Assembly (NCBI GenBank): GCA_021158465.1
Contig: JAGGUN010000006.1
Span: 1-64,000, forward strand
Direction: 5' to 3'
DNA length: 64,000 bases
From: a bacterium
GTDB lineage: Bacteria > UBP14 > UBA6098 > 4484-93
Shown here: piece after piece, positions 19,266 to 29,827 of the stretch
Layout: the number at the start of each line of letters is the position of its first letter
Position numbering within the stretch: the stretch's first letter is position 1
Made by a program: the position numbers and the translations under genes
Notes under the pieces: model-generated
Seen by the model: only the letters and a program-made list of their open reading frames with translations
Told to the model about the DNA's origin: nothing
Database searches by the model: none

Positions 19266-21359
19266 TTACTCATATTGGAGGCGATATAGGTCATAGTATA
19301 GTCCTCTTTTTGATAGGAGCTCCCGGTGATCCCCCGATTCTTGTATCCTCCCATGATGGATGACGAAGATTTTGTTCACTCTCTGGATGGTTGAGAGCCT
19401 GTGGGCGATGATGAGGGATGTTCTGTTCTGCATAAGTTTCCCGAGCGCATCCTGGATTAGAAGTTCCGTGTCTGTATCGATGTTGCTTGTTGCCTCGTCA
19501 AGGACGAGTATTTTCGGGTCAAACGCGAGCGCCCTTGCGAACGCGAGTAGTTGCCTTTCGCCAGCAGAGAACGTTGCTCCCCGCTCCATCACAGGCGCAT
19601 CAAGCCTACCAGGCAACGAGCGGACAAAATCTGCCGCGTTGACATACTCCAGAATCTCCCAAAGTTGCTTGTCTGGTATCTCCTTGTCGAGGCAGATGTT
19701 GCGACGGATTGTCGAGGAGAAGAGAAATACATCCTGCAGAACAACTGCAATCTGCCCTCTCAAAAATGTCTTGTCGAATGCCTTAATATTAATATCATCT
19801 ATGAGGATCTCCCCGTTCTGCACATCGTAAAACCGCGACAGAAGGCTTATTATCGTTGTTTTGCCGGCACCAGTTGCACCAACGAAGGCTATCGATTCCC
19901 CAGGTTCGACAACGAACGAGACATCCTTCAGCACAATCTCAGTATCGTAGGCGAACGATACATTCCTGAACTCAATTTTCCCCCTGATCTCGTCCAGAAC
20001 GATAGCCCTTTCCGGATTTTTTATATCCGGTTCTTCCTTAAATACGAGCTGTACCCTCTCTGCTGCCGCCATCGCCGACTGGATTATGTTAAATTTCTCT
20101 GCCAGCTCCCTTATCGGCTGGTAGAACATCCCGATATAGCTCAGGAAGGCAACGAGAGAACCGAGCGAGGTCAGATTGTGCATAACATTCCCACCGCCAT
20201 ACCAGAGGACAAGAGCCACTCCGAGGTAGCGTAGCACAGTTATGATAGGAGAGAAGGTTGCGTGTGAGACCAGCAGCTTCATATTTGCTTCATAATACTT
20301 CTGATTGATCCTGTTGAACTCCGACTGTTTTGCCTTCTCCTTTGCAAAGAGCTTTGTTACCCTGATGCCTGATACATCCTCGGAGAGGCGTGCGTTCAAA
20401 CTGGCGAGCCTCTGCCTGACAAGCCGATATGCTTTACGGAACAGTTTCCGAAAGAAGTATGTTACGCCTACTATGGCGGGCAGGAGTGTAAAGCTCACCA
20501 GCGCAAGCCTCCAGTTTAGGATAAGCATCGCTACGGCGAGTCCCACTATTATAAATATGTCCTTGAAGATGGATGTGATAACCGATGTGAACATCTCATT
20601 CAGTGCATTCACATCGTTGGTGCACCGTGTGACAAGCCTACCGAGTGGGTTCTTGTCGAAGAACTTGAGCGATAGAGAAAGCATATGTTCAAATAGGGAC
20701 TGTCGTATGTGATGCATGACCTTCTGCCCGACATAGGTAATCGAATAGATCTGGGCGAATTGGAATATGAATACGAGGAATGCCACTATAGAAAATATGA
20801 TGGTCAGCCTGAGAATCCCCTTGAGATCCTCTATTCGCAGGGTTTTTAGTTCATCCTTAGATAGCTTTTCCACTGCTTGGAGCTTGGCTGCGAAATGCTT
20901 CCCGTCAAAGACAAAAATCTCCCTATGCTTTTTGAGGATATTCAGTTTTTCCTGATTGTCCGCTATATCACCGAGGATATATCCTGCATCGGATATTATC
21001 CCCTTTCGCTCGAGAGTAGCTCTCTCCGGGTGTGATAGCTTGTTGAAGTTGATGAAGTAGATCGTATCTTGTATAACCGTTATCTGTTTTTCGTATTCTT
21101 TCAGGAGCGAATCCTCTGGCGATATATTCCTAAGCAGTCTGTAGTTTTTTACGATATATGTGTCTATAGTGAACTTCGCGAGATACGGGAATAGCAGTTG
21201 TCCGGCACTTGTAAGAAGCAAGAGCAGTGTTGCCAGTATGATAAGCCATCGATAACCTCTGGCAAACCGCATAAGCCAGCCGGCAAGCTCACGGTCGTAG
21301 AACTTTCTGCCTGTCAGGTCATCATCAAAAAACGGTCCGCCTGGATGTGAGTGTGGCAT
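19266..21359 (-). CDS. ABC transporter ATP-binding/permease protein (partner with canonical Walker B)
   Basis: TMD plus NBD; GATGAGKTT Walker A, FSAGERQ signature, ILVLDEATSNID Walker B. Confidence 0.92.
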   Translation of the reverse strand: MPHSHPGGPFFDDDLTGRKFYDRELAGWLMRFARGYRWLIILATLLLLLTSAGQLLFPYLAKFTIDTYIVKNYRLLRNISPEDSLLKEYEKQITVIQDTIYFINFNKLSHPERATLERKGIISDAGYILGDIADNQEKLNILKKHREIFVFDGKHFAAKLQAVEKLSKDELKTLRIEDLKGILRLTIIFSIVAFLVFIFQFAQIYSITYVGQKVMHHIRQSLFEHMLSLSLKFFDKNPLGRLVTRCTNDVNALNEMFTSVITSIFKDIFIIVGLAVAMLILNWRLALVSFTLLPAIVGVTYFFRKLFRKAYRLVRQRLASLNARLSEDVSGIRVTKLFAKEKAKQSEFNRINQKYYEANMKLLVSHATFSPIITVLRYLGVALVLWYGGGNVMHNLTSLGSLVAFLSYIGMFYQPIRELAEKFNIIQSAMAAAERVQLVFKEEPDIKNPERAIVLDEIRGKIEFRNVSFAYDTEIVLKDVSFVVEPGESIAFVGATGAGKTTIISLLSRFYDVQNGEILIDDINIKAFDKTFLRGQIAVVLQDVFLFSSTIRRNICLDKEIPDKQLWEILEYVNAADFVRSLPGRLDAPVMERGATFSAGERQLLAFARALAFDPKILVLDEATSNIDTDTELLIQDALGKLMQNRTSLIIAHRLSTIQRVNKIFVIHHGRIQESGDHRELLSKRGLYYDLYRLQYE

Positions 21360-23110
21360 TAGTCGTCCCGCTCCTCGATTTCTGTTTCAAGCTGCTGCTT
21401 CTCGTATATTGTCTTGTATATCCCTTCTTCTCTTATCAACTCTTCATGTCTCCCCTCCTGGACAAGTTTCCCTCTGTCAAGTACGAATATCCTGTCCACA
21501 TCCTTCACGGAGGATATCCTATGGGAGATTATTATTGTCGTTCGGTCTCTTCTGAACTTGCGGAGATTGGCGAGAATTTCTGTTTCCTTCTGCATGTCGA
21601 CGGAGGAAAGTGCGTCATCGAGTATGAGTATCCTCGGGTTGATGAGCATCGCACGAGCAATGGTTATCCGTTGTTTCTGCCCACCGGAAAGTGTTACCCC
21701 TCGCTCACCGACGGCAGTGTAGTACCCATCAGGGAAACCCATTATCTCTTGGTGTATCCCGGCAAGCTTTGCAAAGTGGATGACATCCTCGAGCGTCGCA
21801 TCCTCAACACCGAATGCTATGTTGCGAAGTATTGTATCAGAAAACAGGAACGGGTCCTGTGGGACAAACCCGATGCTCTTTCGTAGAAGCTTTAGTGGTA
21901 TGCGGTTTATGTCCACATCGTCGATGAAGAGTACCCCATCGGGTATGTCGAAGATGTGGGGTATCTGGGACACGAGGGTTGTCTTTCCGGAGGATGTTCT
22001 CCCTACGACGGCAACAGAGCTATTTTCGGGTATAACAAGCGAAATATCCGACAAAGCATATTCACTCTTCCCTGGGTATTGGAAAGAGAAGTTCTTAAAC
22101 TCTATCTTTCCCCTAATCTCTTTCAAAGGAATAGGGTTCTCTGGTTCCAGTGGCTCAACCTCCTCATCGAACAGCTTGTTTATCCTCTTCATCGAAGCCT
22201 TTCCTCGCTGATACAGGTTTGTCACCCATCCGATGGCTATCATAGGCCAGGCAAGCATTTCGAGATATGTAGTGAAGGCGACAAGCGAGCCCATAGAGAG
22301 TGTTCCTGCTATTACCTTCCTCCCGCCAACAAATATCGCTATAACAAACGCTGTCATAATGATGAGCCCGATGAGTGGGTCGAATACCCCCCATACCCTT
22401 GTGAGCGATAGGTTCCGTTTCACATACTGTTCGCTTATCCGCTTAAACTCTTCTGCGTTGGCTTCCTCCTGGACATATGCCTTGACAACCCGAATACCTG
22501 AGAATATCTCCCGAACCTTGTCCGTGAGCGTGGCGAATGTCTCCTGCACCAGTCGAAACCGTTCCTGCAGAACCTTTCCGAAGACAGGTATGAGGACAGA
22601 AAGAGCTGGCAACGGGATGAGGGCGTAAAGTGTCAGTGTAGGACTTATGGAAAGAAGCATTGCAAGAGAAGCAACGGAAAGAACAAGGCTGTCGGTGGCA
22701 GCAATTGTTGCCATACCGAGCATCATCCTTACAGCCTCAAGGTCATTGGTAGCAAGAGCCATAATGTCGCCAGTCTTGGTCCGATTGAAAAACTTCGTCG
22801 GAAGAGACTGTGTGTGCTGGTAGAATTCGTTCCTTAACTCTCTTTCAATCCGCCTGGAGTTTCCGATGATGAAATAGCGCCACCCAAAGCGAGCAACCCC
22901 CATTCCTATGGCAATGACAAGAATGGCGGAGATATAAGTCAATATCCCCTTAGGGGTTGCCCTGAAATAGGTCAGGTCATCAATTGCCCTTCTTATGATC
23001 TGCGGGATGAGGAGCTGAAGCCCGTCCACAACAAGAAGGAAAAGAATTCCAAGTATATAATACCACTTGTAGCGTATTATGTATTTCTTTAGCCTATAGA
23101 AGGTCCCCAT
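21359..23110 (-). CDS. ABC transporter ATP-binding/permease protein (partner with degenerate Walker B)
   Basis: GRTSSGKTT Walker A, LSGGQKQ signature, ILILDDALSSVD Walker B; start placed at the internal Met MGTFYRLKK. Confidence 0.92.
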   Translation of the reverse strand: MGTFYRLKKYIIRYKWYYILGILFLLVVDGLQLLIPQIIRRAIDDLTYFRATPKGILTYISAILVIAIGMGVARFGWRYFIIGNSRRIERELRNEFYQHTQSLPTKFFNRTKTGDIMALATNDLEAVRMMLGMATIAATDSLVLSVASLAMLLSISPTLTLYALIPLPALSVLIPVFGKVLQERFRLVQETFATLTDKVREIFSGIRVVKAYVQEEANAEEFKRISEQYVKRNLSLTRVWGVFDPLIGLIIMTAFVIAIFVGGRKVIAGTLSMGSLVAFTTYLEMLAWPMIAIGWVTNLYQRGKASMKRINKLFDEEVEPLEPENPIPLKEIRGKIEFKNFSFQYPGKSEYALSDISLVIPENSSVAVVGRTSSGKTTLVSQIPHIFDIPDGVLFIDDVDINRIPLKLLRKSIGFVPQDPFLFSDTILRNIAFGVEDATLEDVIHFAKLAGIHQEIMGFPDGYYTAVGERGVTLSGGQKQRITIARAMLINPRILILDDALSSVDMQKETEILANLRKFRRDRTTIIISHRISSVKDVDRIFVLDRGKLVQEGRHEELIREEGIYKTIYEKQQLETEIEERDD

Positions 23111-23118
23111 ATATACCC

Positions 23119-26100
23119 TTATCTCAAGAAGAGAACCCTTCTTCGAGCGGTTCTGCCTGATGTTTTCAATCGCACGAGGTACAACCCTGATGGGAGAGAT
23201 TTTGGCTCCCAAGAGACAGTCTTACCATTCACCTCGGTATGGAACACTATCTCGCCGTTGATGTTGAATATCTCGATCCGCTCGATTTCTCCATTTGAGG
23301 CAGAGAAGTGAACTGTTGAATTGAACGGATTTGGGTAAATAAGGACCTTATCTGTGTAAGTAGTGTCCTCCCGTGTAATAAAGGGCGGTAACGCACCGAA
23401 CATCTTGAGATAAGATGGGTCATCCGGTATGGGGAGGAGGTATCTTGTCACTTCGGCTGGTATATCGAGCATCCCTTCTCCTCGTGATAGCACCCAGTAC
23501 CCGTTTCCCGGGTAGAGCTCCGTTTCCGGGAGGTACAGCGGCGGGGATGTGCTGAAGCGATAGGCGGGTGGTATGACGAGTCCACCAGGTAGGGAAGCGG
23601 TCTCGCTCGTTGCGGAGATGAGGTTCCAGCCAGGGAAGAGTTTCGTTCTTATCTTCTCTATTGGGATGCCGACAATAAGGGTCGTTTCCGGCAGGCTCGA
23701 GTGGACAAAATATCCCAAGCCTGTTATGTGCTGTCCGGGTGCAAAGAAACGTCCGCTCTGATTGTCATAGGCGAATGCTAACGATGGGAAAAGTTCGTCT
23801 GTTCTGTAAGACGATGGATACACGGGGAGTGAGATGAGGTTCCATCCATCGGCAAGTTGGATGGGGAACTCTATCTGCGGCTTGAAGAAGAAATGTATTG
23901 TCAGTGTCTCTCCAAGGGTGAACTGGAAGCTGTTATACGACTTCATATCCAACCAGTTGTTCAGGAGAAATACACCTTCTCCAAGCATCTCTGGGTTCCA
24001 GGATACTGTCGCTTCTCCTTCTCCGCTGGTTTCTATGCGCCAGACGGTGGTATCGCTGTCTGTTCCACGGTAGTCGTTTGCAAGATGGTGCAATGCAGGG
24101 TATCTTTCGTCCTCGATGTAAAACTTCGCGTCAACAGCGGCTCCCACGGGTGGGAGCATAATTCTGTCGACGAGGAAGTCGAACCCATCTGTTGCTCCCC
24201 TTGCCAGTCCGAAGTAGAGCCGACGCGGATTGAGCGGGAAAGAAGAAACAACAAGCTCACAGGTGAAAACAAGATTGACCTCAAATTCCGTGCAAACAGC
24301 CCCGTCAAGCCTGTTCGGGGAGCAGATATCAGGAGAATCCATAACATCCCTCAGGCAGATAGAAAGCGTCTCCCCATCATCGAGCACGATTCCAGCCCTT
24401 ACTGTCGATATGACGAGCGTTTCCCCGGTAAATGTCAGAGCCGAATCCGGTACGGAGACGATACTGTCGTTTATGACGAGTGTAATCGAGTCGTAGTTGA
24501 CACCGCTTATGTTATCCCAGAGCGTGAACACAATCTCCGGCTGACGGGTTCTCAGAACATCCCAGGGGCTTGGTGAGATTACCCCTGCTGTTGGTGGTTC
24601 CGTGTCGACAACGAAATATCCTGATACAGGCTCGCCTAAGGAAGCGCCCTCGGTGTCGGACAAGTTTACAAGGGAGAATCTAACCGTGTCACCGTTTGTG
24701 AAGGGATTGCTTGGATGGAATTCGAGCAGGCTGTCCAAGAACGACAGCTCAGAGGAATCCGTTGTATACTCCACTCCGTTCACCAGCAGATGAATGCTCT
24801 CTGTGTCTATATCGCTGTCGTCTGTTATCAGGAAGGTTATCCTCTGATCAGGGCAGGAACTAACTGCTCCTATGGGTGGGAATAGTAACTCTGCCTCGGG
24901 TGGTCTGTTCGATGCATATCCAAGATAGATGTAAGCCTTGCCATCGTCCTCCCGATAGCAGTCAGCTAAAGGCGCTGTTATGACTATGTCCTCGTATCCG
25001 TCGCCGTTTATGTCGCCAATGCGGCTTATATCCCAGCCGAAACGGTCGCCGGGGTTCTCGGCGAACATCACTATGTCCGGAATGGTATCGAGAATCTCGC
25101 CACCGAAGTATATGCTCACCATACCGCCGTGTGCGCCTGTTACGGGATCATAGCTTGAGGCAACTGCAAGGTCAAAAAAACCGTCTCCGTTTATGTCGCC
25201 GACAGAGGATATGTTTGTGCCAAGGTTCTGCTCCTCACCGTGCCCCTCGATGACAAGGTCAGGAATGCTGTCTGGCTCCTCACCACCAAGATACACATAA
25301 ACCTTCCCAGAGGACTCTGCGTCCCCGTGATGATGGTATGCCCCTGACGCAAAATCATCGTATCCATCCCCATTCATATCTCCTATCCCTGTTACAACTC
25401 CGCCGAAGAAGTCCATCGGCTCCTCACCACTGACGATTACATCTGGAACCGTATCAAGTGGCTCGCCACCAAAGAAAATCTCGGCAAGCCCAGGAGCCTC
25501 CCAGTATCTACCAGCCTGAACAGAACCAACAATCAGGTCGGGGGCACCATCTCCGTTTATGTCGTATCCTCCGTCAAGGTCGCACCCGAAGTCGTTCAGT
25601 GAGTCAAGCCCTGTCAGCTCAATGTCTGCTTCGCCATCTCCTGCTACCCCGCCAAGGTAGATATAAACCTGACCAGTTCGGTCTCCAAGTGCATCGTTGT
25701 AAAGTGCACCAACCGCTACATCATCGAACCCATCCCCGTTTATATCTCCAAGCCCGGTTACAGCGTAGCCGTAGTTGTCGACGAACTCGCGTCCTGACAT
25801 CTCAACATCGGGGACACCATCAAACGACGGTCCACCGAAGAAGATGTAAGCTTTGCCTATGCCGAGTGAGACATTTGCACCGACAAGCAGATCGGAGAAG
25901 CCATCTCCATTGAAGTCGCCTGCCGGGGATACCGATATGCCGAACTGGTCGCGCTCTTCTTCACCCTCTATGATGAAATCTGGCAGACTGTCCATATCCG
26001 GTCCACCGCGATAGATGAATACCGCTCCACGGGATGAGTTCCTCATAGGTGCTCCAATGATGAGATCAGGATGTTCATCTCCTATCAGATTTACGCCGCA

Positions 26101-26229
26101 GGCTGACCAACCATAATATGCACCTGACTCATCACCTGCAAAACTCTTAAAGAGGGATAATGTATCCTGTGCGTCCGCGGACCCAAAGGCAGCGGCGATC
26201 AGAATGAGTGTGAGAACGAAGGTTCTCAT
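23119..26229 (-). CDS. Secreted FG-GAP (integrin-like beta-propeller) repeat protein with C-terminal sorting domain
   Basis: Repeated GDINGDGFDDVAVGA-type units (about 7 including a degenerate first), GWNLIS modules, PNPFNSTVHFSASNGEIERIEIFNINGEIV C-terminus; start MRTFVLTLILIAAAFGSADA signal peptide. Confidence 0.87.
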   Translation of the reverse strand: MRTFVLTLILIAAAFGSADAQDTLSLFKSFAGDESGAYYGWSACGVNLIGDEHPDLIIGAPMRNSSRGAVFIYRGGPDMDSLPDFIIEGEEERDQFGISVSPAGDFNGDGFSDLLVGANVSLGIGKAYIFFGGPSFDGVPDVEMSGREFVDNYGYAVTGLGDINGDGFDDVAVGALYNDALGDRTGQVYIYLGGVAGDGEADIELTGLDSLNDFGCDLDGGYDINGDGAPDLIVGSVQAGRYWEAPGLAEIFFGGEPLDTVPDVIVSGEEPMDFFGGVVTGIGDMNGDGYDDFASGAYHHHGDAESSGKVYVYLGGEEPDSIPDLVIEGHGEEQNLGTNISSVGDINGDGFFDLAVASSYDPVTGAHGGMVSIYFGGEILDTIPDIVMFAENPGDRFGWDISRIGDINGDGYEDIVITAPLADCYREDDGKAYIYLGYASNRPPEAELLFPPIGAVSSCPDQRITFLITDDSDIDTESIHLLVNGVEYTTDSSELSFLDSLLEFHPSNPFTNGDTVRFSLVNLSDTEGASLGEPVSGYFVVDTEPPTAGVISPSPWDVLRTRQPEIVFTLWDNISGVNYDSITLVINDSIVSVPDSALTFTGETLVISTVRAGIVLDDGETLSICLRDVMDSPDICSPNRLDGAVCTEFEVNLVFTCELVVSSFPLNPRRLYFGLARGATDGFDFLVDRIMLPPVGAAVDAKFYIEDERYPALHHLANDYRGTDSDTTVWRIETSGEGEATVSWNPEMLGEGVFLLNNWLDMKSYNSFQFTLGETLTIHFFFKPQIEFPIQLADGWNLISLPVYPSSYRTDELFPSLAFAYDNQSGRFFAPGQHITGLGYFVHSSLPETTLIVGIPIEKIRTKLFPGWNLISATSETASLPGGLVIPPAYRFSTSPPLYLPETELYPGNGYWVLSRGEGMLDIPAEVTRYLLPIPDDPSYLKMFGALPPFITREDTTYTDKVLIYPNPFNSTVHFSASNGEIERIEIFNINGEIVFHTEVNGKTVSWEPKSLPSGLYLVRLKTSGRTARRRVLFLR

Positions 26230-26278
26230 TTTCCCTCCTGCTCTAACTGATAAAAATCTATCAAAGTTTGTCAAAAAA

Positions 26279-27565
26279 TCAAATCCTTTGTTTGGAGAAG
26301 CGTCCTGCCTCGGTGAAGATGGAGTCCTTCCGCGAGATGATATGCCCGACGAGGCTTGCTACCATAGTGGGGAGGACAAGTGGTATTCCTGCTGCCTCCG
26401 CGGAGAATATTGTCATAGCGAGAGGGGTGTTCGTTGACGATGCGAAGAATGATAATGCACCGGCAACAGAGGCTATCTCCGGGGGGATGCCAAGAGGGAG
26501 TTGTCCGAAGAACGCACCGACAGCAGCCCCTATGAAAAATGTCGGAAGTACCAGCCCACCAGCAGCCCCAGAACCAACTGTCAGCCCTGTAGCAACTATT
26601 TTCCCAGCAAGAAGAAAGATAATGACAAGGGGCGCAATCTCGCCAGGGTTCTCAAAGAGTGCGTTTATCGTTTCATATCCCAGCCCCCAGATGTGTAGCT
26701 CTTTCCCTATGAAGATGTAGTTTATCGCATACAGTATCGAAAGGATCACACCTGCAAATGCGGTCTTCAGATAGAGCTTCTTCTTCCACCTGCTGAAGGA
26801 AAGCTGCACGGTCCGGAAAAACCTTGTCCAGAAACTTGATACAACACCAGATAGGATTCCAAGAAGAATGTAGGTAACAATATTCTTCGGTGGGAGGTTG
26901 TAATTATGGATGCTTGAAGGGATTGAGAAGTACAATGCATTTGGCAAAAGCTGAATATAGACGAGGTGAGCCGAGATGCTTGCGAACCCAGAGAGAGCGA
27001 TAGAACGGTACTCTATGTTGTTTAGGAAGAAAAGCTCGGCGCCGAAGACAGCCCCTGCAATGGGAGCGTTAAATAGAGCCGAGAACGAAGCTGCAACCCC
27101 TGCGATGACAACGTACCGAAGTGAAATCCGCCTAAGGATGGGTAGTCTTCCAAGGTTGGATGCCCAAGCGGCAGATACCATAATTGCCGGTCCCTCTCTC
27201 CCACCACTTCCACCGAAGGCAACCGTCGCCGTGTAAGCGAGTATCTCCACGGGAATGCTGAGTATCCCCATAGTCCCCTTTTCCCTGTGAACAGCCGCAA
27301 ACACCCTGACAAGCCCGTGTCGGGTCCTCCGAGAACTCTTGGAGATTATAAGCCCCGAAAGAAATAGACCAACAGGAGGCAAAAGAATAACACCCCAGAG
27401 GCGCGATAGGGCGGGAGAAATTGCCTCTATACCAAGAAACAAGAACAGCTGGAAGATATAGATGAGACCGCCTGTCGTGGTACCGATGAATACCCCTGCA
27501 ACAATCCATCGGAAGCACTCAACAAGCTGCCCATTGAGGCTCTTCCAATATCCGTTCCTATACAT
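26279..27565 (-). CDS. ClC family chloride channel/antiporter
   Basis: GGSGGREGPAIMVSAAW, GSGAAGGLVLPTFFIGAAVGAFFG. Confidence 0.9.
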   Translation of the reverse strand: MYRNGYWKSLNGQLVECFRWIVAGVFIGTTTGGLIYIFQLFLFLGIEAISPALSRLWGVILLPPVGLFLSGLIISKSSRRTRHGLVRVFAAVHREKGTMGILSIPVEILAYTATVAFGGSGGREGPAIMVSAAWASNLGRLPILRRISLRYVVIAGVAASFSALFNAPIAGAVFGAELFFLNNIEYRSIALSGFASISAHLVYIQLLPNALYFSIPSSIHNYNLPPKNIVTYILLGILSGVVSSFWTRFFRTVQLSFSRWKKKLYLKTAFAGVILSILYAINYIFIGKELHIWGLGYETINALFENPGEIAPLVIIFLLAGKIVATGLTVGSGAAGGLVLPTFFIGAAVGAFFGQLPLGIPPEIASVAGALSFFASSTNTPLAMTIFSAEAAGIPLVLPTMVASLVGHIISRKDSIFTEAGRFSKQRI

Positions 27566-27654
27566 ACCTCTAATCTAAGAATTTTTCTACAAAATCAAGC
27601 GTTTTAATCCGTTGCGTTGAGGATGTTTTTTTGTATATTTGCATCAAAGATAAA

Positions 27655-28416
27655 ATGACCATCGACGAACTAAATCAGCAGATAAGAGGATGCAGCAGGT
27701 GTAGGCTATCGGAGACGAGGAGGAACGCTATCTGCGGTCAGGGGAAACGAAACGCCAGATTGATGCTGATAGCGCAAGCACCCGGAGAAAATGAGGATAG
27801 AGAAGGAAAGATGTTTATTGGTCCCTCTGGGAAGGTGTTGGATGAACTGTTGGAAGCCTCCGGGGTCAAACGGGAAGAGATTTATATGACAAATCTGATT
27901 AAATGTATGCTCCCAAAGTATAGAAGACCAAAGCAAGACGAGATCGATATTTGCGGTGAGTATCTTCTCAAGGAGATAGAAATAGTAGATCCCGATATAC
28001 TAATTCCACTGGGTTATTATGCAACCAGATATATCTTTGAGAGATATGCTATTCCGGTGCCGCCTAAGCCAGAGTTCCGTGAAGTTTATGGCAAGCTTAT
28101 TCTCACCGACGATAGGAAGATATTCCCTTTGAGACACCCTGTAGCTCCTCTCTATCAGCCGTCTGTCAAGGAAGAAATGCTGAAAAACTACTGCAGGATG
28201 CGTTTTCTTCTCACGGATTGTAAATGGTATCCTGTGTGTCCAATGAAGAGGTTCTACGAAGAGGGTAGATTGGATAGGAGATGGATAGAGCTTTACTGCA
28301 AGGGGGATTGGGGAAACTGCGTTCGATATCAGATGGAGGAGAAAGGAGAACCACATCCGGATTGGATGCTTCCCGATGGTTCTGTTGACGAAAGATTGCG
28401 CGAAGGGGGCTTATGA
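27655..28416 (+). CDS. Uracil-DNA glycosylase superfamily protein (family-4-like, Fe-S) with C-terminal Cys-containing module
   Basis: CSRCRLSETRRNAICGQG, IAQAPGENEDREGKMFIGPSGKVLDELL, MTNLIKC; start assigned to MTIDELNQQ. Confidence 0.82.
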   Translation: MTIDELNQQIRGCSRCRLSETRRNAICGQGKRNARLMLIAQAPGENEDREGKMFIGPSGKVLDELLEASGVKREEIYMTNLIKCMLPKYRRPKQDEIDICGEYLLKEIEIVDPDILIPLGYYATRYIFERYAIPVPPKPEFREVYGKLILTDDRKIFPLRHPVAPLYQPSVKEEMLKNYCRMRFLLTDCKWYPVCPMKRFYEEGRLDRRWIELYCKGDWGNCVRYQMEEKGEPHPDWMLPDGSVDERLREGGL

Positions 28417-29255
28417 AAAGGATATTTATTCTTATCACTATTCTTTTGCCAGATGTTGTTTTCGCATTGCCCCTGCCGAGATACGGTGTTTGGGCTGATC
28501 TCTCGCGGGATAAATATCTCCTTGTCGATACCCGCTTCTCCTACCGTGATTATACCCGTTTCTATTCGCCAGGGCACGCTGGGTTTGTCGAGCTCAAGGA
28601 TTCCATGCTCGTCGAGCGAATGCTCGAAGCAGATGTAACATTTTCACCGACCAGAGAAATATTCATTCAGGCTCGTATCCCTTATAAAGAGCGTTTCTTC
28701 CTCTTTGATACAAGGGAAAAGGTAAGTGGGATGGGTGACATAGTTACAATTTTGGGCTACCGGAACCGCGTATCGGATGAGGTCCCTTGCCTTTTTGTCG
28801 GGGCAAGCTTCCCCACTGGTGATACGACCTCGGTCTCTCCACTTGGAACAGGTAGCTTTGATGTAACAGTTGGCGTGTCAAGCATCACTCGGGACTATCA
28901 GGACAATGAGGCGCTCGACTTCTCTGGACATCTTGCGATATGGCTTCGTAATCTGACAGGAGATAAGAACAAGGGGCTTTCCAATGAGGCGGAGATAGAC
29001 TACTGGATTAGATACCCTGTCTATATCGCTGACAAGCCAAGGTTGGGATTAACTGGGGAGGTATACATCCTTCTCGGAGAGGATATAAAGGGACACTACT
29101 TAGTCGATTTGACGCTCGGTATGTTTTTTACGCCTGTCGGCTGGGCGACGGTTGAGCTTTTCTGCAGCTATCCTGCTTTATCGAAGGAGAGGGAAAATTA
29201 TCGGTTTTCGCCCTCGTTGAGGCTGTCCCTTTCCGTTCCGAGAGGGGGCAAATAG
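28413..29255 (+). CDS. Predicted outer-membrane beta-barrel protein
   Basis: Signal peptide, alternating amphipathic beta-strand pattern, GASFPTGDTTSVSPLGTGSFDVTVGVSS; ATGA overlap with the UDG gene. Confidence 0.55.
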   Translation: MKRIFILITILLPDVVFALPLPRYGVWADLSRDKYLLVDTRFSYRDYTRFYSPGHAGFVELKDSMLVERMLEADVTFSPTREIFIQARIPYKERFFLFDTREKVSGMGDIVTILGYRNRVSDEVPCLFVGASFPTGDTTSVSPLGTGSFDVTVGVSSITRDYQDNEALDFSGHLAIWLRNLTGDKNKGLSNEAEIDYWIRYPVYIADKPRLGLTGEVYILLGEDIKGHYLVDLTLGMFFTPVGWATVELFCSYPALSKERENYRFSPSLRLSLSVPRGGK

Positions 29256-29827
29256 GAGAAAAGCTCATTCAATGATCTTTTTATAGAGTTTGTGACAGCC
29301 CGTGATGTGATGGTTGCTCCCGTGATCGCCTTTACCTTGCCTCCATCCTTGTCCACCAGAAGCTCATTTGTGGTAAGTCCTATGAACTGCTTCTGGAACC
29401 AATCATCCTGTGAGTGTGTTCCGAGCCCTGGAGTCTCCTGCTGGTAGACAACCTTAACACCTCTTATCCTGCCGGTCTTATCCATTCCAACAATTGTCCT
29501 GACAGTCGATGAGAAGCCGCTTCCATACGCCGTTGTAACATACCCCAGAGATACTGTGGTGTCCGGGTTTTTGTATGCCTCGTAGTATTCCTTACCGTTT
29601 TTTGTCTCCCTCCGGATAAATACCGCTGCATCGGGCATAACGGACCTTATCGCCTGCTGTTTCTCGAGCCTTTCCTGCTCCTCTATCTTTGGGCGAGTAA
29701 TCGAGTTAATCTTGCCAAGAGCCACCGCCGCAACGATCGTCACAATGAAAAGTGTTCCTCCGAGCTTCAGTATTCCATCGGGTTTCACTTCTTCTTGACC
29801 TCCCCGAATATTCTCGGCTTCGTCCAC
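29198..29827 (-). CDS. rnfG: Electron transport complex subunit RnfG
   Basis: FMN-attachment motif ITGATITSRAVTNSI; single N-terminal TM; ETPGLGTHSQDDWFQKQF. Confidence 0.88.
   Translation of the reverse strand: MDEAENIRGGQEEVKPDGILKLGGTLFIVTIVAAVALGKINSITRPKIEEQERLEKQQAIRSVMPDAAVFIRRETKNGKEYYEAYKNPDTTVSLGYVTTAYGSGFSSTVRTIVGMDKTGRIRGVKVVYQQETPGLGTHSQDDWFQKQFIGLTTNELLVDKDGGKVKAITGATITSRAVTNSIKRSLNELFSYLPPLGTERDSLNEGENR

Noticed and set aside
19551-20234. 227-aa plus-strand ORF
   Set aside because: Antisense to the ABC transporter NBD; no convincing protein features.
23857-24576. 239-aa plus-strand ORF within the FG-GAP gene
   Set aside because: Antisense shadow of the secreted protein coding region; no homology signature or RBS-supported start seen.
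25458-25913. Repetitive Arg/Gln/His-rich 151-aa plus-strand ORF
   Set aside because: Repetition arises from the complementary strand of FG-GAP propeller repeats.
25000-25930. Periodic similar segments resembling a tandem DNA repeat or CRISPR-like array
   Set aside because: Period matches protein-level FG-GAP units with divergent DNA; no exact repeats with unique spacers.
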